From Paucihalobacter sp036825875 (GTDB taxonomy: Bacteria > Bacteroidota > Bacteroidia > Flavobacteriales > Flavobacteriaceae): a DNA stretch of 64,000 nucleotides. The stretch spans positions 32,699 through 96,698 of the forward strand of contig NZ_DAISXK010000007.1 of NCBI RefSeq assembly GCF_036825875.1. Direction: 5' to 3'. The first letter of the stretch is position 1; each line of letters starts with the position of its first letter. The notes under the pieces were generated by a model. It worked only from the letters and a program-made list of their open reading frames with translations. It searched no databases and was not told the origin of the DNA. Position numbers and translations under genes: made by a program. Shown here one piece after another: positions 17,993-27,649 of the stretch.

Positions 17993-18112
17993 TTTCTGAC
18001 TTATTTATATAATAAATGAGCTAATTTTTTAAAGGCAGCTTTTTTTAACCTTACCTTAGTTTTGGCCTACACAAAGAAATGCGTATTTTCATGCTATTAA
18101 AAACCATCCCAC

Positions 18113-20932
18113 ATGAAACGCATTTTATTATTCCTCTTTTTAAACTTTTTACTTCTAAATTTTCACTTTTCTCAACCAGCACCAACAGATGCAAAAGACC
18201 TTGTAAATGCCTTAAAATCTCTCGAAGATTTACAAAACAATTCTTTAGTAAAACAAGTTGAATTTAAAAATATAGGCCCAACCATAATGAGTGGTCGCGT
18301 TACAGATTTGGCTGTAAATCCCAATAATCCTTCGGAATTCTACGTGGCATATGCCTCAGGAGGTCTTTGGCATACCACTAATAACGGCACCAGTTTCACA
18401 CCAATATTAGACAATAGCAATACCCAAAATGTCGGCGATATCGCTGTGCATTGGCCAAGCAGAACAATATGGGTCGGCACAGGAGAAAATAATGCCTCTC
18501 GATCATCGTATGCAGGTATCGGGCTTTTAAAATCGACAGATAATGGAGAAAATTGGGAATTTATGGGATTGGCAGATTCGCATCATATAGGCCGCATTCT
18601 TATTAATCCAAGCGATGTAAATGAAGTGGTTGTTGGCGTTACGGGCCATTTATACTCACCTAACAAAGAACGCGGAATTTATAAAACCTCCGACGGCGGA
18701 AACAACTGGAAACAAACCTTGTTTGTCGATGATCTTAGCGGCATCATTGATATGCAACATAGTCCAGATAATTTTAATGTCATGTTCGCAACGGCTTGGA
18801 CAAAAGACCGCAAGGCATGGAATTTTGAGGGCAGTGGCAATAATTCGGCTATTTTTAAAAGTACCGATGCAGGAAATACTTGGTTTAAAATCTCGACACC
18901 CGAAAGTGGATTTCCAACCGGTAACGGTGTCGGAAGAATAGGCTTAGCGGTTTATAATGACGATGTAATTTATACAATTCACGACAATCAATTTCGCAGG
19001 CCTTCAGTTGTAGCACAAAAGGAAAATGACGAACTAACCAAAGAAGATTTTAAAACAATATCCGTAGAAGCATTTTTGAACCTCGACGATAAGCGACTAA
19101 ATAATTATTTAAAATCGAATGGTTTTCAAGAAAAATACCGCGCCGAAAATGTAAAACATTTGGTTAGAAATGGTAACGTCAAACCGATTGATTTATCTAA
19201 ATATCTAGAAGACGCCAACTCATTGTTATTTGATACCGAAGTTATTGGTGCCGAAGTTTACAAAAGTACCGATGGTGGAAAAACTTGGCGCAAAACACAC
19301 ACTGATTATTTAGATGGTATTTATTATAGTTATGGTTATTACTTTGGTCATATTTACGTGTCTCCAGCCAATCAAGATCATATTTATATATATGGAGTTC
19401 CCATTTTAAAATCTAAAGATGGCGGTAAGTCTTTTGAAAGCATGGATGCGGAAAATGTGCATGTCGATCATCATGCGCTTTGGATAAATCCTAAAAATCC
19501 AAATCATATCATAAACGGTAACGATGGCGGCGTTAATATAACTTATGATGACGGTAAGAATTGGATTAAAAACAATTCAGAAGCTGTTGGTCAATATTAT
19601 TATATAAATGTTGACAATCAAAAACCATATCAAGTTTATGGAGGTTTACAAGACAATGGTGTTTGGGTTGGACCACATAATGCAAGAAATGATTTTAGAT
19701 GGCAACAAACAGGCGAGTATCCTTGGAAATCGATTATGGGTGGTGATGGAATGCAGGTTCAAATTGATGAAAGAAATCCATCAATAGTTTATACTGGATT
19801 TCAGTTTGGAAACTATTTCAGATTAGATCGTGATAAAGGCACACAAACTTACATTCAACCTAAACATGAATTGGGCGAGAATCCTTATCGATTTAACTGG
19901 CAAACCCCAATTCTGTTGTCAAAACACAATCAAGATATTCTGTATTTCGGTGGCAATAAATTAATGCGTTCCATGAATCAAGGTAACAACTGGGAAGCTA
20001 TAAGCCCCGATTTAACAAAAGGTGGACAAAAAGGAAATGTGGCCTATGGCACCATCACAAGTATCAGCGAAAGTCCGTTTCAATTTGGACTCATTTATAC
20101 AGGTAGCGATGATGGATTGGTTTATATTACCAAAAACTCAGGAAGCTCATGGGATTTAATCACAAAAAACTTACCTAAGGATTTATGGGTGAGTCGCGTT
20201 ATTGCCTCTCAACATAAAAAAGAACGCGTATTTGTAACTTTGAACGGTTACCGCTGGGATGATTTTAAAACCTATGTTTATATAAGCGATGATTATGGCA
20301 TAACTTGGAAATCAATCTCGAGCAACATTGCAACATCACCAGTTAACGTGATAAAGGAAGACCCAGTAAATGCCGATATACTTTATTTAGGAACCGATAA
20401 TGCCGCCTATGTGTCTTTGAACCTTGGCGAAAGTTGGGAGCTTTTTTCTAAAGGTATCCCTAAAGTAGCTGTGCACGATTTGGTGATACAACCAGAAGCA
20501 AAACACTTACTTTTAGGAACGCACGGTCGCAGTATTTACAAAGCCGATATAGCGCCAATTCAAAAGTACAACAGCAATTTTTTAAGTACATCAACCACAA
20601 TTTTCGAACTGGACCCTGTACGGTTTTCCCCACGTTGGGGCAGCAAGCGCCATGCTTGGTCTAATGCATTTGAACCCAAAATAAAGGTGGGATTTTTTAG
20701 TAATACCAAGGAAATCAAAAGTATTTCAGTAATGGCTGAAGATGGCACTATTTTAAAAACAGAAACTTTTGACGCAGCTAAAGGATTTAATTATTGGACT
20801 TATAATTTATCCGTTGGTCAAAATGCTGAAAAATTAGAATTAAAACCTGCTGCTAACGCAACTCTTTATCTGTCACAAGGAATGTACAGCATACAAATAG
20901 GCGATTCAAAAACAAGCTTGGAGGTGAAATAA
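18113..20932 (+). CDS. Secreted sortilin/VPS10-like beta-propeller protein
   Basis: 939 residues with signal peptide (cleavage near residue 20, FHFSQPAP). At least six Asp-box/BNR motifs are seen: STDNGENW (~141), TSDGGNNW (~192), STDAGNTW (~250), STDGGKTW (~384), SKDGGKSF (~433) and SDDYGITW (~724). These mark a multi-bladed VPS10/sialidase-like propeller. Residues ~300-370 form a charged helical insert. No type IX sorting domain is seen; the C-terminal ~110 residues look like a beta-sandwich. Such proteins are often labelled glycosyl hydrolases, but no catalytic residues can be assigned. Confidence 0.87.
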   Translation: MKRILLFLFLNFLLLNFHFSQPAPTDAKDLVNALKSLEDLQNNSLVKQVEFKNIGPTIMSGRVTDLAVNPNNPSEFYVAYASGGLWHTTNNGTSFTPILDNSNTQNVGDIAVHWPSRTIWVGTGENNASRSSYAGIGLLKSTDNGENWEFMGLADSHHIGRILINPSDVNEVVVGVTGHLYSPNKERGIYKTSDGGNNWKQTLFVDDLSGIIDMQHSPDNFNVMFATAWTKDRKAWNFEGSGNNSAIFKSTDAGNTWFKISTPESGFPTGNGVGRIGLAVYNDDVIYTIHDNQFRRPSVVAQKENDELTKEDFKTISVEAFLNLDDKRLNNYLKSNGFQEKYRAENVKHLVRNGNVKPIDLSKYLEDANSLLFDTEVIGAEVYKSTDGGKTWRKTHTDYLDGIYYSYGYYFGHIYVSPANQDHIYIYGVPILKSKDGGKSFESMDAENVHVDHHALWINPKNPNHIINGNDGGVNITYDDGKNWIKNNSEAVGQYYYINVDNQKPYQVYGGLQDNGVWVGPHNARNDFRWQQTGEYPWKSIMGGDGMQVQIDERNPSIVYTGFQFGNYFRLDRDKGTQTYIQPKHELGENPYRFNWQTPILLSKHNQDILYFGGNKLMRSMNQGNNWEAISPDLTKGGQKGNVAYGTITSISESPFQFGLIYTGSDDGLVYITKNSGSSWDLITKNLPKDLWVSRVIASQHKKERVFVTLNGYRWDDFKTYVYISDDYGITWKSISSNIATSPVNVIKEDPVNADILYLGTDNAAYVSLNLGESWELFSKGIPKVAVHDLVIQPEAKHLLLGTHGRSIYKADIAPIQKYNSNFLSTSTTIFELDPVRFSPRWGSKRHAWSNAFEPKIKVGFFSNTKEIKSISVMAEDGTILKTETFDAAKGFNYWTYNLSVGQNAEKLELKPAANATLYLSQGMYSIQIGDSKTSLEVK

Positions 20933-21007
20933 TCTAAAGCAAGGCTATGTTTCTCTAATCCGCATTGTTTTTATCAATTATAAATAAATAATAAAAATAA
21001 AGTCTTA

Positions 21008-21038
21008 TTGTAAAAAATTACTTTGAGACGTATCTTTG
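21008..21038 (+). promoter_or_regulatory. Putative sdh operon promoter
   Basis: TTG (21008-21010), a 20-base spacer and TATCTTTG (21031-21038) fit the Bacteroidetes TTG-N17-23-TAnnTTTG consensus, about 28 bases before the sdhC start. Confidence 0.5.
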
Positions 21039-21066
21039 TCAACAAATAATTAAATAATAGAACCCG

Positions 21067-21744
21067 ATGAGTGGAATTTTGAATTCAACAGTAGGTAGAA
21101 AATTCGCCATGGCAATTTCTGCCTTTTTTCTAATGGTGTTTTTACTTCAACATTTTGCGATAAATATTACTTCAACCTTTAGTTCACAAACCTTTAATGA
21201 AATTTCGCATTTCATGGGGACAAATCCGTTGGTTCAGTACGCTTTACAGCCAGTTTTAATTTTTGGAGTTATTTTTCACTTTGTCATGGGATTTGTTTTG
21301 GAATATAGAAACAACAAAGCAAGACCAGTAAAATATGCCGTTAACAACGGAAACGATAATTCAACATGGGTTTCAAGAAATATGTTGTTAAGCGGATTGG
21401 TAATTTTAGCCTTTATGGTACTGCATTTTATCGATTTTTGGATTCCTGAAATCAATACCAAATACATTCAAGGTGATATGAGTGGCTTATTATCCGATGG
21501 TGAAGGCTATCGCTATTACGAAGAATTGGTTCACAAATTTGAAAGCCCTATAAGAACAGCGGCATACAGCATAGCTTTTATTTTATTGTCTATGCATTTA
21601 GTTCACGGATTTAATTCGGCCTTTCAGTCGGTTGGAGCCAATAACAAATATACAAGAGGTTTAAAAGGCTTCGGAAAATTATACGCCATAGGAATTCCAC
21701 TTGGATTTATTTTCATTGCACTTTTCCACCATTTTAATCATTAA
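21067..21744 (+). CDS. sdhC: Succinate dehydrogenase cytochrome b subunit
   Basis: 225 residues with five hydrophobic helices, the single-chain di-heme type (as in Bacillus SdhC and Wolinella FrdC). Likely heme-binding histidines lie in the membrane segments (FLLQHFAINI, FGVIFHFVMGF, MVLHFIDFW, SMHLVHGFNSAF). It anchors SdhAB and passes electrons between succinate and the menaquinone pool. It is the first gene of the operon; sdhA starts 10 bases after its stop. Confidence 0.94.
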   Translation: MSGILNSTVGRKFAMAISAFFLMVFLLQHFAINITSTFSSQTFNEISHFMGTNPLVQYALQPVLIFGVIFHFVMGFVLEYRNNKARPVKYAVNNGNDNSTWVSRNMLLSGLVILAFMVLHFIDFWIPEINTKYIQGDMSGLLSDGEGYRYYEELVHKFESPIRTAAYSIAFILLSMHLVHGFNSAFQSVGANNKYTRGLKGFGKLYAIGIPLGFIFIALFHHFNH

Positions 21745-21754
21745 AAACAGCATT

Positions 21755-23755
21755 ATGTCAATATTAGATTCAAAAGTACCTGAAGGACCACTTGCTGAAA
21801 AGTGGAAAAATCATAAAAGCAATATCAACCTTGTAAGCCCGGCTAATAAGCGTAACATCGATATCATAGTCGTTGGAACTGGTTTGGCTGGCGGTTCAGC
21901 TGCGGCAACCTTGGCAGAGCTAGGATATAACGTAAAAGCATTTTGCTTTCAAGATTCTGCTAGACGTGCGCATTCCATTGCAGCACAAGGTGGCATTAAT
22001 GCCGCTAAAAACTATCAAGGCGACGGCGATTCAACTTACCGATTATTTTATGATACCGTTAAGGGTGGCGACTACCGTTCACGCGAATCAAACGTACATC
22101 GTTTGGCTGAGGTGTCTACCAATATTATTGACCAATGTGTGGCTCAAGGAGTTCCTTTTGCAAGAGAATACGGCGGCTTGCTAGACAACCGTTCGTTTGG
22201 AGGTGTATTGGTTTCAAGAACTTTCTATGCCAAAGGACAAACGGGTCAGCAATTATTATTAGGCGCTTACTCTGCCATGAACCGTCAAATTGGTCGTGGT
22301 AAAATTAAAATGTATGCACGCCACGAAATGCTAGATGTGGTTATTGTAGATGGAAAAGCACGTGGCATCATTGCTAGAAATTTAGTAACCGGTGAAATTG
22401 AACGTCATTCAGCACATGCCATTGTATTAGGAACAGGTGGCTATGGTAACTTATTCTACTTGTCTACTTATGCCATGGGAAGCAATGTAACGGCTGCTTG
22501 GAAAGCTCATAAACGAGGTGCCTTTTTTGCCAATCCTTGCTTTACGCAAATTCACCCAACTTGTATTCCAGTTTCTGGCGATCACCAGTCTAAATTAACG
22601 TTGATGTCTGAATCTTTGAGAAACGATGGTCGTATTTGGGTCCCTAAGAATATGGAAGATGCAAAAGCAATTAGAGAAGGCAAATTAAAACCAGTCGATT
22701 TACCAGAAGATAAAAGAGATTATTATCTAGAAAGAAGATATCCTGCTTTTGGAAATTTAGTGCCAAGAGACGTGGCCTCAAGAGCAGCGAAAGAACGTTG
22801 CGATTCTGGTTTTGGCGTGAATAAAACAGGCGAAGCTGTATTTTTAGATTTTGCCGCGGCAATTCAACGTTACGGAAAAGAACAAGCCCACGTTAAAGGG
22901 TTAGATGAAAACGATTTAACCTTAGTTACCAAACTAGGAAAAGAGGTCGTTGCGAGTAAATATGGGAACTTATTCCAGATGTATGAAAAAATTGTAGACC
23001 AAAACCCATACGAAACACCAATGATGATTTACCCTGCGGTGCATTACACCATGGGCGGACTTTGGGTAGATTATAATTTGATGACCACTGTTCCTGGCTT
23101 GTATGCCATTGGTGAAGCTAACTTCTCCGATCATGGCGCAAACCGTTTGGGCGCTTCTGCCTTAATGCAAGGTTTGGCAGATGGTTATTTTGTATTGCCT
23201 TATACCATTGGAGATTATTTAGCTAATGATATTAGAACAGGAAAAATTCCAACAGATTCGCCAGAATTTGAGGCATCAGAAACCTATGTTGGCGAAAACC
23301 TCAATAAATTAATTAACAACAAAGGCACGAAGTCTGTAGATTATTTCCATAAGAAATTAGGTAAAATCATGTGGAACAAATGCGGTATGGCGCGCAATAG
23401 AGAGCATTTACAAGAAGCGATTGAAGAAATTAAACAAGTAAGAGAAGAATTCTGGAAGGACGTTTTTGTACCAGGAGCCGAAAATGAATATAACGAAGAA
23501 TTAGCGAAAGCTGGTCGTGTAGCCGATTTCTTAGAATTAGGTGAACTATTCGCCAAAGACGCTTTAGAAAGAGAAGAGTCTTGTGGTGGACATTTTAGAG
23601 AAGAACACCAAACAGAAAATGGAGAAGCCTTAAGAAGACCAGAGTATCAGTATGTGTCCGCTTGGGAATACAAAGGCCAACCTAGCCAAGCGATACACCA
23701 TAAAGAAGACTTAGTTTACGAAAATATAGAAGTAAAAGAAAGAAGCTATAAATAA
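21755..23755 (+). CDS. sdhA: Succinate dehydrogenase flavoprotein subunit
   Basis: 666 residues from the ATG at 21755 (MSILDSKVPEGP); a longer reading would overlap sdhC. Rossmann FAD motif VVGTGLAGGSAAATLAELG (about 38-56), the His that carries covalent FAD in RRAHSIAAQGGINAA, and the active-site region HPTCIPVSG. Length is typical of the Bacteroidetes/epsilonproteobacterial type. It oxidises succinate to fumarate in the TCA cycle. Followed after 2 bases by the DUF2846 gene. Confidence 0.96.
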   Translation: MSILDSKVPEGPLAEKWKNHKSNINLVSPANKRNIDIIVVGTGLAGGSAAATLAELGYNVKAFCFQDSARRAHSIAAQGGINAAKNYQGDGDSTYRLFYDTVKGGDYRSRESNVHRLAEVSTNIIDQCVAQGVPFAREYGGLLDNRSFGGVLVSRTFYAKGQTGQQLLLGAYSAMNRQIGRGKIKMYARHEMLDVVIVDGKARGIIARNLVTGEIERHSAHAIVLGTGGYGNLFYLSTYAMGSNVTAAWKAHKRGAFFANPCFTQIHPTCIPVSGDHQSKLTLMSESLRNDGRIWVPKNMEDAKAIREGKLKPVDLPEDKRDYYLERRYPAFGNLVPRDVASRAAKERCDSGFGVNKTGEAVFLDFAAAIQRYGKEQAHVKGLDENDLTLVTKLGKEVVASKYGNLFQMYEKIVDQNPYETPMMIYPAVHYTMGGLWVDYNLMTTVPGLYAIGEANFSDHGANRLGASALMQGLADGYFVLPYTIGDYLANDIRTGKIPTDSPEFEASETYVGENLNKLINNKGTKSVDYFHKKLGKIMWNKCGMARNREHLQEAIEEIKQVREEFWKDVFVPGAENEYNEELAKAGRVADFLELGELFAKDALEREESCGGHFREEHQTENGEALRRPEYQYVSAWEYKGQPSQAIHHKEDLVYENIEVKERSYK

Positions 23756-23757
23756 GT

Positions 23758-24300
23758 ATGAAAAAAATAACTTTACTTTTAGTAGCGCTTTTGTTTTCAA
23801 CTATTTCCCAAGCTCAAGTCTTGAAAAAGCCTTCAGAAGGCAAGGCTTTGGTATATATCATGAGAAGTAACACTGGTGATGGGCTTAATTTTAGAGTATA
23901 CGATAAAGAAATTTTTCTTGGGGCATTACCACCAAGAGCTTATTTTACTTATGAATGTGATCCTGGTGAGCATTTGTTTTGGGCAGCATCGGAAAACAGA
24001 GATTATGTTGAGGCAACTTTAGAAGCTGGTAAAACTTATGTCATAGATTTAAGATCTAAAATAGGTGTTTTCATTGCTGCGGTTGGCGTAGAGCCTTATT
24101 CTCCTGACAATCAAAAACACGTGAAACGCGTTCAAAAAGTTATAAATAAGCATATAAATGCTAATGTTGTTGATCAAAATAGATCAGAAGAAAAAATTGA
24201 AAATATAGAGAAGGCCATGAATGCCTATAACAACATAAAAGATAATAAATATTCAAAAATAAAGCGGCTTACAGCCACTATGAATTTTAATAACGAATAA
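23758..24300 (+). CDS. DUF2846-like exported protein within the sdh operon
   Basis: 180 residues. Signal peptide MKKITLLLVALLFSTISQAQ. The mature part (about 25-120) matches the DUF2846 pattern: GKALVYIMRS, GALPPRAYFTYECDPGEH, TLEAGKTYVIDL. The C-terminal ~60 residues are a charged helical extension. It starts 2 bases after sdhA and ends 18 before sdhB, so it must be cotranscribed with succinate dehydrogenase. The family has no known reaction; its location in the envelope makes a direct part in the enzyme doubtful. Confidence 0.78.
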   Translation: MKKITLLLVALLFSTISQAQVLKKPSEGKALVYIMRSNTGDGLNFRVYDKEIFLGALPPRAYFTYECDPGEHLFWAASENRDYVEATLEAGKTYVIDLRSKIGVFIAAVGVEPYSPDNQKHVKRVQKVINKHINANVVDQNRSEEKIENIEKAMNAYNNIKDNKYSKIKRLTATMNFNNE

Positions 24301-24318
24301 AAAAATAGCACACTAGAT

Positions 24319-25065
24319 ATGAAACTTACGTTGAAAATCTGGCGTCAAAAAAACGCCAATGAAAAAGGAAAAATGGTTACGTATGATATAAAAGAGGTAT
24401 CGCCAGATATGTCATTTCTTGAAATGTTAGATGTACTTAACCAAGATTTAATTGAAAAAGGACAAGAGCCGGTTGCTTTCGATCATGATTGTCGCGAGGG
24501 AATTTGCGGAAGTTGTTCCATGTTCGTGAACGGTAGAGCACACGGCCCAGATTCTAGAATCACCGTTTGCCAATTGCACATGCGAAGCTTTAAGGACGGC
24601 GATACCATACATATTGAACCATGGCGCGCAACTGCGTTTCCAGTAATTAAAGACTTGATTGTTGACCGTTCGTCTTTCGATCGTATTCAGCAAGCTGGTG
24701 GATTTATTTCAGTTAATACCTCTGGAAACACCATCGATGCCAACGCAATTCCTATAGACAAACACGATGCCGACAAAGCATTTGATGCCGCAACTTGTAT
24801 TGGTTGTGGTGCTTGTGTAGCGAGTTGTAAAAACTCTAGCGCCATGCTATTTGTGTCGGCTAAAGTTTCGCAATATGCGTTGCTACCGCAAGGAAAAGTA
24901 GAAGCTACAGACCGCGTGTTAAATATGGTGAAACAAATGGACGCCGAAGGTTTTGGTAACTGTACCAATACTGGCGCGTGCGAAGTGGAATGTCCAAAAG
25001 GAATTTCACTAGAAAATATCGCACGTATGAATAGAGAATATTTAGCGGCTAGTTTTAAAGGCTAA
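24319..25065 (+). CDS. sdhB: Succinate dehydrogenase iron-sulfur subunit
   Basis: 248 residues. The N-terminal ferredoxin domain binds [2Fe-2S] through CREGICGSCSMFVNG (about 57-71) plus a downstream Cys in TVCQLHMR. The C-terminal domain binds [4Fe-4S] and [3Fe-4S] through CIGCGACVASCK and CTNTGACEVECPKG. It links the flavin of SdhA to the heme subunit. It is the last gene of the operon, followed by a strong hairpin terminator. Confidence 0.96.
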   Translation: MKLTLKIWRQKNANEKGKMVTYDIKEVSPDMSFLEMLDVLNQDLIEKGQEPVAFDHDCREGICGSCSMFVNGRAHGPDSRITVCQLHMRSFKDGDTIHIEPWRATAFPVIKDLIVDRSSFDRIQQAGGFISVNTSGNTIDANAIPIDKHDADKAFDAATCIGCGACVASCKNSSAMLFVSAKVSQYALLPQGKVEATDRVLNMVKQMDAEGFGNCTNTGACEVECPKGISLENIARMNREYLAASFKG

Positions 25066-25090
25066 TACGCTCATTAAAATCATTTATCAT

Positions 25091-25121
25091 AAAAAATCCC
25101 AAGGTGTCATTGGGATTTTTT
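25091..25121 (+). terminator. Rho-independent terminator of the sdh operon
   Basis: AAAAAATCCCAA-GGTGTCA-TTGGGATTTTTT, a 12-bp stem with a 7-base loop and T tract, 26 bases after sdhB. Confidence 0.88.
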
Positions 25122-25149
25122 ATTTTACACCCATAAATTCGAAATAAAT

Positions 25150-26922
25150 TTGCAGCCAGCATTAACATATTATCAAGAACGATTAAACGCGTTTCAGAAT
25201 CAAATTAAAACACTAACTACTAAATTAAATATGCTAAGTGTTTTGAGGATTTTAGTCTTTTTAGCAACAATTACAGGCGTTTATTTTTTAAACCATAACT
25301 GGCTTATAACTACGTTTATTTTGGTAATTGGCACGGCGCTTTTCTTGTGGCTACTTTCCAGATATACCGATTTCAAACATCAAAAGCGATTTGTAAAATT
25401 ATTGTTTAAAATCAATCAAGACGAAATTGAAATCGTAAACGGTACCTATAAAAACAGAGCCGATGGCTTACAGTACTTAAATCCTCAACATCCCTATAGC
25501 TTAGATATTGACCTCTTTGGGAAGGGTTCGTTTTTTCAATATGTCAATCGAACGGCTACCCAAGAAGGTGAAACATTGCTTGCGAATCTCTTGCTCGAAA
25601 ACAGCATCGAAAACATTCCAAATAAACAAGCAGCCATCAACGAATTAGCTCAACAACATGCCTGGCGTCAAGAATATACGGCCACTGCTAAAATGATTGA
25701 TACCGAACACAACAGTGCCGAGGTTTTAAAATGGCTTCAAACTTACCGCAGTCAATTTAGTAAAACACATTTAAAACTTTCCGCCTTATTCAGTGCAGCT
25801 TCTCTGGTGGTAATTGCCGTAGTGGCGGCACAAGGCTTAAGTTTAATGTTTTTAGGTTATTGGCTTTTATTTGGCTTGGCAATTTCAGCATTGTATTTAA
25901 AAAAAGTGAATCAGTTATCGGCACTAAGCAGTAAAGCCAAAGACGTGTTGAAATCCTATGCGAGTTTGCTCGATAAAATTGAAACAGCAAACTTCAAATC
26001 GGCAATTTTAGCCGAAAAACAACAACAAATTACTGATAATGGAACCAAAGCCTCAACTGTATTGTTGCGGCTTTCAAAATCTATAGACCACCTAGACAAT
26101 CGGAACAATATCATATGGGCATTTTTGGCCAATGGGTTTTTTCTGGTAGATTTAAGGCAAAGTTACCGCATAGAAAAATGGATTTCTAAATACGGTCACT
26201 TAGCTGAAACATGGTTTAGTACCATTTCTTTTTTCGATGCTTATAATACTTTGGGCACCTATACATTCAACCATCCAGAATCTGTATTTCCAACCATAAG
26301 CACAAATAGTCCGGCCATTTCAGCAATGGCTTTGGCACATCCTTTAATTGAACGCGATAAACGCATCCCAAGTGATGTGAACATTAACAACCAAGAATTC
26401 TTTATTGTTACTGGGGCCAACATGGCGGGCAAAAGCACGTTTTTAAGAACCATAGGTTTGCATATTGTTATGGCAAATGTAGGATTGCCGGTATGTGCCG
26501 CGAAGAGCACATATAACCCAGTAAAGCTTATAACTAGTATGCGCACGACCGATTCGTTAACCGATGAAAGTTCCTACTTTTTCTCAGAACTTACGCGATT
26601 AAAGTTTGTAGTTGATACACTTGCCACAACACCACATTTTGTGATTTTAGATGAAATTTTAAAAGGCACCAACAGTACCGATAAAGCCATTGGCTCTCGT
26701 AAATTTGTTGAAAAACTGATCACCTTAAACGCTACAGGCATCATCGCCACCCACGATTTGAGCTTATGTGAAATAGAAGCCACCCAAACCGCCGTTAAAA
26801 ATTATTACTTCGATGCGGAGATTAAAAACGACGACCTCTATTTTGATTACAAATTAAAACAAGGCATTTGCCAAAACATGAATGCCAGCTTTTTATTGAA
26901 GAAGATGCGGATTGTGGAGTAG
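25150..26922 (+). CDS. Membrane-anchored MutS-family ATPase
   Basis: 590 residues from a TTG start; the next in-frame ATG (25231) would remove a helical segment (YYQERLNAFQNQ) that relatives appear to have, so TTG is preferred, although TAAATTTG overlapping it could be read as a -7 element. Two transmembrane helices lie at about 30-75 and two at about 215-260. The C-terminal MutS-type ATPase has Walker A TGANMAGKST (about 419-428), the Asp-Glu of Walker B in FVILDEILKGTN, and the switch THDLS. MutS mismatch-binding domains I-II are absent. Role unknown; post-replicative mismatch repair is unlikely. Confidence 0.85.
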   Translation: MQPALTYYQERLNAFQNQIKTLTTKLNMLSVLRILVFLATITGVYFLNHNWLITTFILVIGTALFLWLLSRYTDFKHQKRFVKLLFKINQDEIEIVNGTYKNRADGLQYLNPQHPYSLDIDLFGKGSFFQYVNRTATQEGETLLANLLLENSIENIPNKQAAINELAQQHAWRQEYTATAKMIDTEHNSAEVLKWLQTYRSQFSKTHLKLSALFSAASLVVIAVVAAQGLSLMFLGYWLLFGLAISALYLKKVNQLSALSSKAKDVLKSYASLLDKIETANFKSAILAEKQQQITDNGTKASTVLLRLSKSIDHLDNRNNIIWAFLANGFFLVDLRQSYRIEKWISKYGHLAETWFSTISFFDAYNTLGTYTFNHPESVFPTISTNSPAISAMALAHPLIERDKRIPSDVNINNQEFFIVTGANMAGKSTFLRTIGLHIVMANVGLPVCAAKSTYNPVKLITSMRTTDSLTDESSYFFSELTRLKFVVDTLATTPHFVILDEILKGTNSTDKAIGSRKFVEKLITLNATGIIATHDLSLCEIEATQTAVKNYYFDAEIKNDDLYFDYKLKQGICQNMNASFLLKKMRIVE

Positions 26923-26960
26923 GTTGGTTTAGATTAAAATTTAAACATCACTTTTGATAT

Positions 26961-27073
26961 TTAACCACAAAGCACGCGAAGAAGGCACAAAGTTCACAAA
27001 GTAAAAAAATTACATTTATTAAAAAACACAACTTAGTGATCTTCGTGTAAAACTTCGTGCCCTTAGTGGTTAA
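26961..27073. repeat. 113-bp terminal-inverted-repeat element, copy R1
   Basis: Begins TTAACCACAAAG and ends TTAGTGGTTAA. Same length (113 bp), orientation and ends as copy R4 at 33243-33355, with strong similarity also in the interior (GAAGGCACAAAGTTCACAAAG, TATT-AAAAAACAC). Internal parts (GAAGGCACAAAG vs CTTCGTGC) allow foldback pairing. It marks the left boundary of the double cassette. No protein is encoded. Confidence 0.75.
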
Positions 27074-27239
27074 AAAATAGATAATTATATTTAGCATATT
27101 ACACCCTAAGACATTTAGAACAGATGTCACACCTGTCCGCTAACAGGCAGGGATTTAAACCGATTAGATTTTTTAACGATACTGTAATGCTCTGTGTAAC
27201 AATTTCACCACAGAATCTTTGAGGTAGAAAATGACGCTC

Positions 27240-27649
27240 CACAACCTATTAACAAACAACTAAACACAAACAAAACTCTTAATAAAATGTTAAATTTTAA
27301 TGATAAAAACCTCAAACCTTTACGGTTTTTCCGTACAATGCAGTAATAACGGGGTGTGCAAGACGTAAAGAATTAACAGTTAATAACTTATGTGAAAAAT
27401 AATTAAAAATCAGTTTGCTTTAATCGTTTTTTTTTTTTTTGCTTTGTAAGGTCTATTGCTATTAATGAATAAGTTACAAGGCTATTTATTATAGCATTAG
27501 ACACCTAGATTAATCTAAATATCCGGTACCGGTTTATTTAAAAATCTCCTTGTAAAGCCTTGTATCCTTGTAAAGCCTTGTATCCTTGTAAAGCCTTGTA
27601 AATAGTTATTTACTAACCAAGCCGTAAGGCTTACTTAAAATTTAGAATT
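27240..27649 (+). promoter_or_regulatory. Structured leader L1 of cassette 1
   Basis: About 410 bases before mini-protein gene 1, homologous in layout to L2 (29042-29472). In order: conserved block (CACAACC-ATTAACAAACA, TTACGGTTTTTCC, GGTGTGC) to about 27380; a 14-T tract (27427-27440); TTTGTAA (27443-27449); TACAAGGCT (27475-27483); palindrome TAGATTAATCTA (27506-27517); palindrome CCGGTACCGG (27523-27532); three 18-bp repeats (27547-27600); hairpin AAGCC-GTAA-GGCTT (27619-27632). TACAAGGCT is the exact complement of AGCCTTGTA in every repeat. Promoter and transcript start cannot be placed with certainty. Confidence 0.65.
27547..27600 (+). repeat. Three perfect tandem 18-bp repeats in leader L1
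   Basis: Unit TCCTTGTAAAGCCTTGTA, three identical copies with no spacer. Each unit itself contains two CCTTGTA words. Every copy can pair with the single upstream TACAAGGCT at 27475-27483. Confidence 0.95.

Noticed and set aside
18113..20932. Glycosyl hydrolase
   Set aside because: Asp-box motifs are shared by sialidases and VPS10 propellers, but no sialidase Arg triad or catalytic Tyr/Glu pair could be placed.
26961..27073. Insertion sequence
   Set aside because: Only 113 bp with inverted ends and no transposase; a non-autonomous or REP-like element is the most that can be said.
27547..27600. Possible small CRISPR array
   Set aside because: The three 18-bp repeats are directly joined with no spacers and no cas genes are near; they fit a leader repeat array instead.
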